Shown here one piece after another: positions 9,415 to 22,378 of a stretch of 64,000 nucleotides of DNA; the first letter of the stretch is position 1, and the number at the start of each line of letters is the position of its first letter. Both the position numbers and the translations under genes were made by a program. Under the pieces are notes generated by a model. The model searched no databases, had not been told where the DNA came from, and saw only the letters and a list, made by a program, of their open reading frames with translations. Source of the DNA: Turnera subulata (Eukaryota > Streptophyta > Magnoliopsida > Malpighiales > Passifloraceae); NCBI GenBank assembly GCA_028386065.3, contig JAKUCV010001047.1, positions 4,012 to 68,011 on the forward strand, in the 5' to 3' direction.

Positions 9415-10386
9415 GACAGATCCTCTGAAAATTGAACGATATATCAGTGGATCAACCTGCTCATAGATGTCATACAAATCAACAAAGCAAGGGCTCAACT
9501 TGCCCTACCTCCCAAATAACACCTATCTAGGGAGCAATATGGAGGAAAACCATGTCACCTACATTGTACTCCATCTCACAATGATGCATATCGGTATAGC
9601 TCTGTTGTTAGTCTTGAGCAGCTATCACGCACTACTCGACCACCTCGATCTGATCTACCGTCCCCTGGACAAAGTTCAAACCGAACACCTGTCCCAGACC
9701 TACCTCATCCCGATAGTTCGAACTACGACATTTCTGCCCATATAAAACTCGTAAGGCGCCTTGCCAAAAACTGGAATGGTAACTGTTGTTGTAGGCAACT
9801 CAACCAACGACAACTACTCATCCCAAGCAATACTAATGTTGAGCACACCAGCTGAAAGCATGTCTTCTAGTGTCTGAAAAGAACACTCTGACTATCCATC
9901 GGTCTGCAGATGAACAATAATAATGACATTTAGCTTAGTATCCAAAGCTGACTACAACCCTTTTAGAAATAGAATGTAAACCTCCGATCCCTGTCCGACA
10001 CGATGTATGGTGAAACTCCAAGTAGCCTCACAATACCTGAATCATACAACCTTGCCAGCTTATCCATTGCATCCATTTGCTCAATAGGAACGAAATGACC
10101 TGACTTGGTCAACCTATCAACAATGACCCAAAAGCTATCATGCCGACCTTGGATCCTCGGTAACCCAATCACAAAATCCTTAGTGATATGCTCTCACTTC
10201 CGTTGCGGAATAGTCAAAAACCTTAGCTTTCTCGCAGGAGCCTAAAGCTCGGCTTTCACCCGCTGACAAGTCATGCAACGAGCTACAAATTCTGCGACTT
10301 CTTTCTTCATACCGGACCATCAATAATGACTCTTCAGGTTCAGATACATCTTGGTGCTACCCGGATGCATAATATATGGCGCGTCA
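9415..10386 (-). pseudogene. Chromovirus (Tekay-type) integrase fragment
   Basis: Degraded Ty3/gypsy pol on the minus strand, colinear with 33325-34300 of the complete chromovirus in this window. The open piece 9963-10172 contains RHDSFWVIVDRLTKSGHF and VSDRDRRF, the integrase core around two catalytic aspartates. Further right, the minus strand retains the integrase zinc-binding segment (a C-T-C motif near 10265, then YHWWSG-like sequence). The fragment is cut on the left by the Tat-like LTR and on the right by a CACTA end, and has many stops. Confidence 0.85.
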
Positions 10387-10560
10387 CACTATAAAAAAAG
10401 CGCGTCGATTGTGGCGGTCACAATAAAGCGCCGCTATTTGCCTCGATTTGCGGCGAAAAATGTAATTTCCACTAATTGACGCAATAAACCGCCACTATTT
10501 ATGTCAAATTGTGCCACCATATATAGAACTTAACAAGACGATTGCGGCAGTTATTCTTAA
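10387..10560 (+). mobile_element. Left terminus of a CACTA (En/Spm) transposon
   Basis: It starts CACTATAAAAAAAGCG exactly where chromovirus homology stops, preceded by the candidate 3-bp TSD TCA. The next 150 bp carry repeated GCGGC/GCCGC words in both orientations (GTGGCGG, GCGCCGC, TTGCGGCG, ACCGCCAC), typical sub-terminal repeats of CACTA elements. I did not find the matching right end, so total length is unknown. Confidence 0.78.
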
Positions 10561-12931
10561 TTTTACGGGGGTTCAACCGTATAACTTGCTTTTAATTTTA
10601 GGCCAGGGATAATGTCCCAACTTCCTTTTTTTTTATCAACTCCCGCTATTTGATAAAAAAAAATTGCACTGTGAAAACTTCCCTCTTGAGTTAAAAACAA
10701 ATCCCTATCTTTCTAAAATTAATTCTCTCCCATTATCAAAAAAGAAAAATTAATTCTCTCCCTCTTTTAACCCAATCTTTGTGTCAAAGATTAATTTCAC
10801 TCTTCAGTTTAGTAAAATTCCCTCAATTTCAAAATCAATCGCCCTAAATCTTTCCCGTATTGTCCGCCTTCGTCGCGTCTCCTTCAGCCTTTCATCAATA
10901 GCTGAGTAAGTAACGGCAGCAGCAGAGGTCGTCGGCGGTCCTTTGAAAGCTTTGAAGTTCGTCGATGGTTCATACTCTCGCACTATCAAGCTCGCCGATC
11001 ACTCGACTCCAAACCCTAACGTTGTTTCTTTTCTCTCTCCAAACCCTTATTCCCCAAATCTTCCTCTTCTACCTCCATTGCACAACCAAAAAAGGAATCT
11101 GTAAGTTTATTAGTTTTCAATTTCCGCTTTTATTTTTTTAATTATTTTTTTAATCTTATTTTGATTGGTTGGGAGAATGCTTAAGATGTTATTTTAAATT
11201 ATATTTTAGATTCTTAATTTCCTTTGTTCGTCGCTCAGTTTTGTGGGAGATCAAGTTGTTTGTTGTTTGTTCTGTGGGAGATCGCAAGACCATGACTCAT
11301 CCAGGTAATTAAAAAAACTTAATTCCCCAATAGCATCATTCATTATTCGAGTTGTTTGTTTAGAGTATTACTTTGGTGTTTTCCATAAGCACTTGCCACG
11401 CTTTTATTGCTTTACAATGTGGACTGGGGATTGTATTTATGTAAGGGAGTTGATTCCTGTATGCTTATTAAATTTTAGGTCAAAAAGCTGAGCTGCTGTG
11501 TAAAAAGGAATGAACATAATTTGTTCACTACCTTGTAAGCTCCCCTCTGAGTTTTCTTATTTTCTCTTATTTTATCTTATGGTAATTGCTGCTAACACAA
11601 TATCAACTTGCCAGATAGTTAAGGATATTAGAACAACTGAATGCATTACATTAGTGACTTTCTACTGTACCTAATGATGTGCCTTTTTCTATTTTGCAGG
11701 GTTGGAAAAAAAATTGACTATGCATTATGCCCTATCTTCCGTTCTTTATCTTTCAGAGTGAGATTTTGGAATTAATATGACACAATTTGTGAACTATGTT
11801 CCCGTCTTCCCTTTTCCTCCATTCAAATTTCTATTGGTTCAAACATCGTATTCTGTAATGACTTCTGCTGCAGCTTATCATTCGAATTTATATGATGTGT
11901 GTATTTTGATCATCGCTTAAGGCATTATATTAAAGTAGTTTTAGATGTTCAATACAACAGATCCATAGGCATTGATTCAACAAGACTGAGTTGAATATGT
12001 ATTGCTTGCCTGCATCCCTTCCTCTCATTTTGGATATCTTTACTGCTGAATTCTTACCCTTCATACAACCCATGCTTTACCCTAATGATTGGACCTTCAA
12101 CCTGCCTATATTTCCCATTTTTGAACCAGTCCCTGCTCTGGTTTGACACTTTCTTCTCTAACAACCTTATGTACAAAAGAATTAGGACGTCTTATCTTTT
12201 ATTGGGAAGTTTTTCAATTATTCTCTCAATCTCCAGTGTCTTTGCTTAAAAGGTGTATTTTTCACTGTAACTAATTATGTAGAGTATATTACAATGGAAA
12301 TTTGTTTAAAGTTTAAAACTTAATGACTTCACATGCTAGCTGTCAAAGATGTTTGGTGGATTCTTGCTGATTCAATTCAAGGCCCATGCTAGTTGTAACC
12401 ACACAAAAGTTATCTATTTCTCTCTAGATTATAGGTTATAAACATATTCTGATGTCCTTTGGGTTATGTATTAGGTCTGCCTGTTATAATATATTGTTTA
12501 TGATTTGGTTGGGCTTTTGTGAATCTTATTTGCATATTTTTTATTTTCTGAAAAACAGTTTATATGCTTCTTGCTATAATACTGTAGACTAGTAGAGTGG
12601 TTTATTCAAAAACTTGTATGAAATTGTATTCCAATTGTGTTTGCAACAGTTGGACTAAATTATGCTAGTATATAGATGAGAGACACTGAAAATAGAATTT
12701 TCATATACACTCGTACAACAGAGAGGATAGAATGAATAATTATTAGGCGAGGCTGTTCATTTTGACCCTTCATTTATTCATCATCATATCTTTTAGTTGT
12801 CACCTTTTTACACCTAAAATTAAAAGATTTTTCAGGCGTTGTATTCTACATTGCACTCCTCGTCTAAGACAATGCATCAGTTATACACAGCAGCTGGTGG
12901 TGAAATTGGATCTATTAAGGTTAACCTAGAC
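10561..12931. other. Presumed CACTA body; no recognised gene
   Basis: No transposase or host gene could be recognised. 10800-11110 looks gene-like in composition: pyrimidine-rich leader, GC-richer block, then CTGTAAGTTT resembling a splice donor. After it come AT-rich stretches with TTTTGCAGG (11693-11701), which could be an acceptor. It may be the 5' end of a captured gene. No long ORF supports this. Confidence 0.4.
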
Positions 12932-15512
12932 TGTAACGCCCAGATTTTTGTTAATTAATTTTTATGAAATTTTTGGAATTATATTTCCAATTTTTCCCTC
13001 GAAAAAATTTCGGGAATTTTCGGTCTGAAGGTAATTATTTACCTTGAGTTGATAAGTTTTATTGGTGTTGATTCTATAAGCAGGCTTTAACCGGAATTAA
13101 TTCGAGGATTTGGTGTGTAACATAAGTTGTTAAGTAGTTTTTGTAAAACTACGTCGTTTTGGAGGCCAATATTAAAAAAAAACCATCGTTCTCTCTCTCT
13201 CTCCTCCATATTCTCCACTTTCTCTCCCGAGTCGGTAGCCACTTCCCCCTTTTTATTTATTTCCTCTTCAGCTTTCCTTCAACCCTTAAGGCTCAACACA
13301 TTCATCTCTCTCAACCCACACTACACTCTTCTCATGTTTTTCTTATATCAAGTCGCCACCTCCTGCAACGTCGGGTAAGCTGCGTCGACCTTTCCTTCCT
13401 CTTTTCCCCTGTGTTTACCCCTCTCTATTTCCCTCCAATTGCCAACTTTTGATTATGGTTTTAATTAAGTCTTTACTATTCTTGTGGGTTGATGGACTTG
13501 TGATGGTGGGTTTTGCACTATGGGGTATTATTGATGTCGGATTCAGTGAGGACTGGCGTGTGCTTGGCTGTTGCTGGTTAAGGTCTGGAAGTTGGTCTTA
13601 AAGTTTTGTTGCCTATGTTTTTTGCTGCAGTTGGTAAGCCATTGAATTTATAATATGGAATTTTGGTTGGGTGTTAGTAAACTAAAAGAAAATGATAACA
13701 GTAATAGTTGGGCTTTTATAATTAAATCCTGATATAAACGATGGAATGAAAAAGCTAATTTTCTAGGCAGGTTAAACATATTCGTTTGATTTTGGGTTTT
13801 GAATTGGTTTGTCCATATTCCAAATGTAATGTTTCTTGGGAACCAATGTTTAAACACAATATGATTTTAAGTTTAGTCTTGATAGTTGTAGAACACGTGT
13901 CTAAACATGGGACTTATGCCTCCTACAGTTGACTATTAAATATGAAACCTTAGTGATCCAATCGTGATTTTTGTGTGTAATTGTTCCAAGTCCAGAATGA
14001 GTGCCTTGCGTATGGGCCTTTGACTAACTTGAATTCTTTGATTCCTAAGTTATTAAATCATTACTTCTATGCACATACTATGCTAGGCCATTGTCAAGCT
14101 TTAACAATTGACCAGTAGCTTTATGATTATTTTCAAAGGTTGTTGGTTATAAAAGCCTATAATTCGAAAGATTTAGTCTTGGCTAATGGACTTGTCGTGG
14201 AGTTTTACATTATAATTGTTTTTACCCAACAATTTTTTTGGATATTGGACTTGTTGGTTTCTTAAAGAACAATGATTATTATCGGATAGACATTTTGATT
14301 AACAATATATTTGGGTTTCTGATTGAGCCGTGACTTGTTCACATGATACTTCTTCGAACTGGATTAAATTAGTCTTCAAATGGTTTCCTTGTTTTCAAGA
14401 CTTTGAGCTTAGACTCTAACTTCTTTTTATGCTATGTGTCGGGTTAGGAGCTTTTACCGATAATCCTTATCGGCTTATAATAGCATGCTTGCTCTTTTTT
14501 TATTGTTAGCCGTGAGTGTAGTGACATATGTATATATATTGATTTAGGCATGAGTGATGCTTGAGGAGCAACAGGGTGATGTGCTAGCTTCCAATACAGT
14601 TTTACTTATCCAGGTGAGGACTTATAAACTTCGGTATGCGGTTACTGCCTGCGGTATTCGGGTTGTTGTCTTATTTGATGCTGTGATAACTTGCTTGGCT
14701 ATAGACTGTGTTGTTTGCCACCATGTTTGTTGATATGTTGATGAACTATGATGTGCTCTATGTGATGTCTTGGTGGATTGTGATATGCTTTGGACATATG
14801 CTGGTGCACGGTGTTGTTAGGCCTCGGGCCTTGTTGTGATAAATATGATATCGGTGCACAATGTCGGTACAGGTTAGTACCAGGTTTAATGATTCAAGAT
14901 AAAACTTGATGTAGATCACTATATTAATCGTTACTATGCAATGCTGGTAGTCTACCCTGTGACACTGTGCAGAATTTTGTTTGGTTAGAGGGTATGCCGT
15001 GCGGTAAATGCGGGCTGCCCTGTGAGCATGTGCGGTGTTGCCGACTCTGTGGATACTGTGATTGTATCGGCCAAGTCCCAGGTTGGATGATCAGCATGCA
15101 TAGTAATGTGTTGCTCAGTCACCTTGGTAATGTGTTTGTTGCCTTTCTGTTGAGTTCGGTGTATTCGCAGTTGATTTATTTCTATATACTGCGGTTTATT
15201 TGTTTGCGGTGAGACAGTGGTTGGTCTCACCCCCTCACAGTTTTTACACAGGTTAACAGATCTATGATCAGGAGTGCATATCAGCAGGTGGAGGTGTTAT
15301 CTTCTCCTCTGGTCGGATCCATAGATTTGAATTCATACTTCTCATTTTATGTTAATTTTGTCTTCCGCTGCATACTCGCTTTCTTGTATAATTTATTGTA
15401 TAATTGTATGTTGATTATGTTGTTTGTATCGTATCCCGAGTAGAAAGGGCAATTTGGTCTTTTCACATATTTTAATTAATTAAACTGGACAATTTGGGAT
15501 ACGGGCATTTCA
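12932..15512 (+). repeat. Solo LTR of a Tekay-type chromovirus
   Basis: A 2581-bp plus-strand LTR starting TGTAACGCCCAGATTTT and ending GGGATACGGGCATTTCA. Both ends match the LTR ends of the complete element at 29847-40969, which reads in the opposite direction. No internal domain follows. The flanks TAGAC (12927-12931) and TAAAC (15513-15517) look like a TSD with one later change, as expected for a solo LTR made by LTR-LTR recombination. ORFs inside are spurious. Confidence 0.82.
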
Positions 15513-16664
15513 TAAACGCCCAACATTAGGCTGATTTGAATAATCAACATGATGCATGAAATAATCACATGACATGAGGATGATTTTAATTCTTATAGCA
15601 TGAGTTAATTACTTTTAGTAATGAACGTAATATCATTCCTGTATGCCATGAACATTAAGGTGATCCTAAAATTATGGACAGACCTTTCTCTTTAGGGCCA
15701 TTTTTTTTAGTCGGGCGGGCCTGAGTGTGCTCGACTTGCTTGGATTATTGCCCCTGACCCTCTCTTCTCCTTCTTTTTCTTCTTTTTTTCTTTTACTTGT
15801 TTAAGTTTCCATAAATAACTAGAACAAAAATTAATGGTTCTTTTGCAGCCTATTAGTGGTTACTGTTTAGTTCTCAAATAGCAACAAAAATTAATGGTTC
15901 TTTTGCAGCCTATTGCTCTAAATATTTAAGGGAGAACATTCTGAAGTTGGACCTTTTTGCATTATCAAGTGAAGCCACTATCCAAAATAGTATGTTTCAC
16001 ATCTTTTATTTTTTGTCTTTGTGTGCAACATGGCTTGTCTCTTTCTTTATTGGATTAATTCTACGTTTGATCCCTCTGTTGGCCCGTGGATTTGAAGATT
16101 CAGCCCTGTGTTGCGTTTTTGTTATTTTTGATCCCTCTGTGCGTCTATTTTCGTTCCTTTTCGTTTGAGTCGCCGGATTCCGGCAGTTGGTGCTGACGTG
16201 GCACGCTTTCCGACGCTACATCAGCATATGTGGGACCTGCGTGTCAGGTCAAGCCAATGAATCGAAACGGCTCGACCCGACTGGTTCCCCCACCTAAAAG
16301 ACCCGTCCAACCAAACCGAAATGCATAATAAAATAAATAACTAAAAGAAGAAATAGAAATAGAAAATAGAAATCCATTAAAATAATTAAAATAGAAATTC
16401 ATTTCAAAAACCAAATAGAAATTCATTAAAAAAGAAATAATTATTTTTTTATTTTTCCTCCAATTCCTTTTTTCCTATTTTTTATTATCTTCTTTTTCAA
16501 AATTTTAATTCATTAATTACAAATTGTCCATTTTTTTGATACTAATTGTCCATTAATTAGTATCAATTACTAATTGTTCATTTTTTTATACAAATTGTCA
16601 ATTACAAATTTTTATACAAGTTGGTGATAAAACAATAGTTCTATTTGTCAAGTATTAGAACAAA
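15513..16664. other. Unassigned DNA with 60-bp-period duplication
   Basis: No gene recognised. A 33-bp phrase starting CAACAAAAATTAATGG (first copy GAACAAAAATTAATGG) and running through TTTTGCAGCCTATT occurs twice with a 60-bp period (15822-15854, 15882-15914). At 16060-16260 the text TTTGATCCCTCTGT (twice) followed by GACGTGGCACGC resembles the ends of some plant MULE or MITE families, but I see no partner end. 16320-16640 is AT-rich. Confidence 0.5.
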
Positions 16665-19314
16665 CACTACAGAAAAAGGTGCAAATTGCAGGGATTTTTT
16701 TAAGCAATTTGTGGAGGTTTTGACCCCCCGTAATTTGATTTTCTTGCAAATTTCGGTGGTTGCAAAAACCCCCTGTTAACACCGCAACAAACATTTTGCG
16801 GGGGTCATTAAGGTGAACGCTGCAACAAACTCCGCAATTTGATTTTACCCCCCACAATCATTATTTTTTTTTCAAAAAAATAGTATTGGAATATTTATAT
16901 TTAGATTTTTTTCTTTAAAATTGCAATAATAAAAATAACACACTTAACAATAAAAAAATATATTAATAATTTAAATTTATTTACATTGAATTCACCTAGA
17001 ATTCCATGGGAGGCCTTCACAATAATACATACACATCACCAACGTCTGAGTCACCATCAGTGCAAAAATATTAGATAAGAAAATGAGATCAGCATTGAGC
17101 AATTATTTTGCCATCTAAGACTTATAAAATGAAATTAGCATTGAGCACTCCAGATACTAAAATATGCTTCCAGATAGAACTATAACTGTCCCTTCAATTG
17201 AGATAGATGAACTAGCAACAACAATACCGAAAACTAGCCACAGCCTGCAGCAGTCATGCAAAGCCAGTTTAACAGTTAATAAGACTGTCATTTGTGCTAA
17301 ATAACATGACCTCTTTGTCTACATTCCACTATTCAGAGCAACTTTGACCAGTCTATTATGCGCTCCTTACAAAATCAGGTTTCTTAAATATAAAGTTTGG
17401 TTTACTAGTTATAAGCCTTTTAACAACATATTGCTGAGGTTTTATTCATGATACTGGGAAGAGTATACATAATCTTGACAGCTTAAGTACAATACTCAAC
17501 AAGCTTGCATATACCTAGATCATCTGTCTTGGAGGGGCTTCCAACTTTTTCCAAGAGCCGGTGCAAATCTTTTGGGTTAAATCCTTCAAGAGAATAATTC
17601 TTAAAAACAACAAATCGCTCTGGATGAAAACATCGTGAAATTAGCTTTTGGATCATTTTTTGTAACCATCCACCAGTAATTTTTTTATCCATACCACTAG
17701 ATGAGCAGTTAGAAGCTCTCCACTAAGACCAATTTAAATTAAAGAATACTACCACATGAATAAATTGGCAGTAAAACAGAAATAAGGGGAAAAAGTTTGC
17801 TCTTACTTATACTAGAGTTGCGGCTGCTTTTTTGGTTGGCAAAGTTACCATTGGCAAAAATAATTTCAGCAGGAAGAGAGAAGCTAGAAATAAATTTATT
17901 ACATTAACCAAGGTTTAGAATGTCCATCACCTTTCAATTGTATCAAAAAGCAAACAATACCTTTTCAAATGAATGGCTCAAAGTTGCAGGACTAAAATAT
18001 TTGATATTAGCCATCTATTACTATAAATTTCAAAGAGATAGCAATCATATGTTGCCTTTAGCTTCAGCTTCCTTCTACAAGGTGTAGCTATCATTAATTT
18101 GATTGATGATGAACTTGTATTACTACTGGAAACAATATTCTTAACTTGCTGCCACATAAAGCAAGTTCATAAATAAAATCTATACCATACTGGTACAGTT
18201 ATATCTTGTACGAGAGGACCAAAAGAAGTTATAAGTCATATAGGTCAATCACATCATTAGATCCTAGTAAGAAGTTAAATTTATCTAGTTGTAAAGAAGA
18301 CTTGTATCTTTTCCACGAATTTCTTTTGCACCTGGATGAAAACATCTCAAAATTAACTTTCTACTGAGGCAACCCAAACTCTTGACTAGAACTAAAATAA
18401 GAGAAATTAAAGGAAAAAAATTGCATCAATTTATCTCTCATTTTACATCACTGTATAATCATGCTGGATAAATATACAGAACATCATCAAGGAAAACTAA
18501 ATAAGCTCTAGGGGATCATAAACTACTTAATTATTTCTACTCACAAAATGAAGAAAAAAGAAAAACCATTAATCAATTGGTTCTTCCACCCGAGCAATTA
18601 CCAACCCTAGATCGCATAGCAAGAAAAATAAAGCATCAAATGATGAGGGAACGAACGGAAAGGGAATGAAAAAAGAGAAAGGAAAGAAAACAACCTCGTT
18701 GCAACAAGCCGAGCGTGTCTGTGCTCGCTACGCTTGTGACGACGGGATGAAGACGTTGTAGGGGCGGAGGCGGACACCAGAGAGCGAGAAGATGCGAGGA
18801 AGAGATTGGAGGGTCAGAGACAGACACCAAAGAGAGGGAAGGCGCAAGGTTGCAGTTCCGATGGTGGCGTTCTGATTGACACGAAAGAAGAAACGAAAGA
18901 AGAAACCGAGAGCGAGATCTAGAGAGTGATGAGTGATCGGCACCTGTTAAGGTGGGCACCCGACCAACTGTGTATGCTCCCTTCACATCACCAGGGCTTG
19001 AACCTATGTTGATGCATATGGGACCCCAACCCTTCTCCACTAGGACCAACACAAGTTGGTGAGGGAGACTGTTTTTTTGACAAGGGTGTCGAGAGAAGAG
19101 GGGATTTGAGAAGTTTTTTTTTAAAAAAAGAATTGAAGAACATATACCGTGGAGGTCTGCCGCAGTTTCTCATTAAAATCGAGTTAAAAATAACAAAACA
19201 AAGTGCGGGGTTTAAACTCCGCAAAACGAAACATTGACCTCCGCAATTTGAATCCATTTGTGGCGCTTGCTCAATCACCGGTACATATAATAATTTGCGG
19301 AGGTTAATCATGAA
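16665..19314. mobile_element. Non-autonomous CACTA element
   Basis: It starts CACTACAGAAAAAGGTGC at 16665. Sub-terminal words related to AATTTGCGGAGGTT occur in the first 200 bp and again, in both orientations, at about 19150-19307, so both ends belong to one element. The right tip is not the expected CTGTAGTG; the last recognisable text is GCGGAGGTTAATC near 19295-19308, so the tip is mutated or lost. The interior has no recognised transposase. A 69-codon ORF at 17483-17692 (minus) matches nothing I know. Confidence 0.7.
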
Positions 19315-19954
19315 GTGTCTCAGTTTTACCCACTAGGCAGGATTCAAGAACTATTGAACATCACGAAAAATGACTAAATTCCGCCTCATTCAAGACTTTG
19401 GATAAGGAAAATATGAAATAATGAGTGCAGCATCCGCTCCCACTTCTAAAATGTGAATAGCATAACCCAAGCTCTAGTAAGCACAATAAAACAGACCCCA
19501 TAATTCAGGTAGGAGAACAATAGTTGATATGAAAGCTATAAGCCAGTAACCGACTCTTTATTATCATTGTGTAATATACCACATGTTGCCACATTAGTGT
19601 TAATTTATTCTTTGTTGAGTATATGAATTGTGAATACATAAATGTATTGGGTCTATTAATTTTTAAGTCTCGGTTTGTACACCCAAAACCTAATAGCATT
19701 TATTCAGTCATTCAAAAAAACTGAAGGAAATTTTTTTAAAATAAGTAGAGGTCAAGTATGTATTATTAATATTAGTATTTTTAAGTTAAATAAGCATTCA
19801 TAATTTTGAAGGATTAAAAATCTGGTTATTAAAACCAAACCGATCATTAAACCAGCAAAGGCAATAAATCCATATAACCGGAGCGCCACCGGGATGTGAC
19901 CATTTTTCTATTTTATATATTAAAAATAATAAATAAAATAAAGGTTAAATAATT
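19315..19954. other. Unassigned DNA next to hAT-1
   Basis: AT-rich, no gene recognised. It may include the 3' untranslated end of hAT-1, whose C-terminus lies just to the right. Confidence 0.4.
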
Positions 19955-21948
19955 TCAGTACCAAATTGATGTTCTTACAATATTCATGAAAAATAACAAA
20001 TAGCACAATACATTCAAAGGATGACATTTATGGTCCATAATACAACAAATTAAAATCTCTCGTCTCTCAAGACATATTACACCAACTATGAATAATTGCC
20101 ATTCATCATCACCATTATCACTGAGCATAAATCCATCAGAACTCCCACCATCTCCAAGAACATTGCTTGAGCTTCCAATTGCAAAAGATTTTACATTTAA
20201 ATTTGTGGAAGCATTAGATGGAAAGACATACTCATTTGCTTCATTTTCTAAAGTAAAAACAAAATAAAAAGAAATAAGTAACATTAATGAAATAAAAAAT
20301 TTAGAAAATATCACAACAGTTACAGATTAATCACTGGACCTTCAATACGAGGACGCTTGTTTTTTCCATCATCATTTGGAGTACCAGTTTCCTCACTTTC
20401 TTGATACATGTCTTCTAATTCTTTGCAATCTAGATAAGGTTCTGGTTCTTCTATATCCAAAATTCAGTTTTAGCGAACTCTCAATATCTCTAGGATCATA
20501 AACTGCCTGTTTAGTCCAGTGCCTCATTAATATATTAGTTTTAGGCTTTTTAACTATATAACCAAGAGGAAAATAATGTAAAATTTAGATTTATAATTTC
20601 ATAGAATACTTGAAGAATAAAATAAATAAAATAATAATTCATACCTATTTTTCAGTGGTAAGTTGTAATTCATAAAACCAAGAACATTAAGCTTTTGATG
20701 TTCCAGTCTATTCCTTCTCTTGGTTTGAACACACTCAAACAAACACCAATTTCTTTCACAACCAGAAGAAGCACTTGCTTGGCCAAGAATTTGGATTGCT
20801 AATTTTTGCAAAATTGGTGCATTGTTTTCAAAAACTTCCCACCACTCATTTGCATATTAAAACAAATTAATGCTTAAATAGTTAAAAAATTATAACAACG
20901 AAATTATAAGAAAATTTAATAAGCAACCCTTGAGAGATTTTTTACCAGGTTGCTTACTTGTTTTACAGCTTAAAGCCAATGGTCTTCCAAAGCTTCCTTC
21001 ATGGTCACGATATACTTTGATCTCTTTTAGTGCTTGATGTAAATCATTACATATACTTAGAATTTGCATAAGAAGAAGAAGGTCAGTCATGACTTCTGCA
21101 TTTGTGAAAATCTCATTCTCATTCTAATATTCAAAAGCCGAATTGAACATATATACAGCCGCATGGAGCCTACCACGTAAGTGTTTATCCCAACTTTGAT
21201 CAATGATGGTTGTATAAGGCTTGTAGTATTTCTCCTTATTCTTGAACAATTTTTTTATGACTAATATGGTTCTTGATATGCCTTCATAAACATAACTCGT
21301 AGAAGGTTTCTCATCAGCATCAACTATGCGTAATAGTCGGAAAAGTAGAGCACCAATGTGGACAACAATCAAGCAATCATTCCAAAAATTCTTATCCATG
21401 ACGATAGAAGTGACAAGAGTTCCATTAGCATTTTTAGCAAACTTGCCACTAAAGCTTGCAGATCGTGCTTGTGATCGATCATACTTTGAGAGTGATAAAA
21501 GTGATAGAAAAACAAGTTGCTCCCTCCCTTTTCCTCAGCCAAGATAGCAAAGCAATATGGTTATATATGAAGCTAGTCACCTTTGATGCACGACTTTAGA
21601 GACTCAACATTTGGCAAACATTTAATGTCTTTTAAAATCAAATTTTTCGCAATTAGCATATTTTCAAACTTCTCATACAACTACTTCCCTGCGGCAATAT
21701 AATTAGCTACATTTTCTGTGATTGTATATACCGCATTGGCAGATCCAACCCATTCCACTACCACAGAGAACAAACCAAATAAAGTAGACGCATTCTTGAC
21801 AAGATCTGAAGCATTTACAGTCTTTATAATAGTCAAACCAACAGGACAATACACCAATAAATTAATCAAAGTTTGTTGTCTTCCATCCGCCATGGTTGCA
21901 CACCCAGTATTTTTCCAATTACTTCGATAAGACTCTATTAATGATGAG
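19955..21948 (-). pseudogene. hAT-1 transposase pseudogene (DUF659/hAT-dimer type)
   Basis: Minus-strand remnant of a plant hAT transposase, reading from right to left. DUF659 segment at about 21945-21681 (NWKNTGCATMADGRQQTLIN, then VYCPVG and a VNASDLVKNA-like stretch). Middle segment at 21399-21124 (WNDCLIVVHIGALLFRLLRIVDADEKP). Then 21090-20830 (HEGSFGRPLA, then NEWWEVF). The C-terminal dimerisation domain at 20830-20599 includes GCERNWCLFE and KRRNRLEHQKLN. An acidic tail lies near 20460-20330. Several stops and frameshifts separate the pieces. The N-terminal part with the BED finger is missing because hAT-2 begins at 21949 inside the gene. Confidence 0.85.
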
Positions 21949-22378
21949 TAGTAATGGCAACGAGGCGAGGAACTAGCGGGTAGAGAAATCCCCGCCCCGC
22001 CCCCGCATCATAAATTTCTCCCTGTCCCCGCCCTGCTTCCCGCCTCGGGGGAAAATTTATCCCCATCCCTCTCCCCGCGATCCTCGCGGATCCCCATTCC
22101 CCGAACTACAAGTGACTCTTTTAATTTTTTTTGGGACAAAAATGCAAATTTAAACACTAAAATTCAGTACAAATAACACTAATATAAGAAATAATATCCA
22201 ATTCATCACACAATAATAACAATTCATCTCCAAAGTTTCACACTTAACTAACAAGAATTCTAATGGAATTAGAATAATATGATCTTCATGTCTATTCCAT
22301 CTCTACTTGATCTTTGATCTTACTATAGGGGCTATGTCATAGACATTTCTGATTCCTGCATATAAAGACATAGAAAAG
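21949..22378 (-). other. hAT-2 terminal region and part of 3' UTR
   Basis: The tip is followed by dense CCCGCCCC/GCGGGG text up to about 22100, then AT-rich DNA. It is non-coding. The copia insertion at 22379 splits this region from the transposase 3' end; the TSD AAAAG is at 22374-22378. Confidence 0.65.

Noticed and set aside
16060..16260. Terminal repeat of another MULE
   Set aside because: The text TTTGATCCCTCTGT and GACGTGGCACGC is suggestive, but no inverted partner or TSD was found.
18636..19311. Minus-strand ORFs of 107 and 138 codons
   Set aside because: They overlap each other in different frames within the CACTA right region, show no domain, and run into sub-terminal repeats.
19296..19330. 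Exact right tip of the CACTA element at TGAAGTG
   Set aside because: It does not match the expected CTGTAGTG, and the flanking three bases (TCT) do not match the left flank (AAA). The boundary is left approximate.
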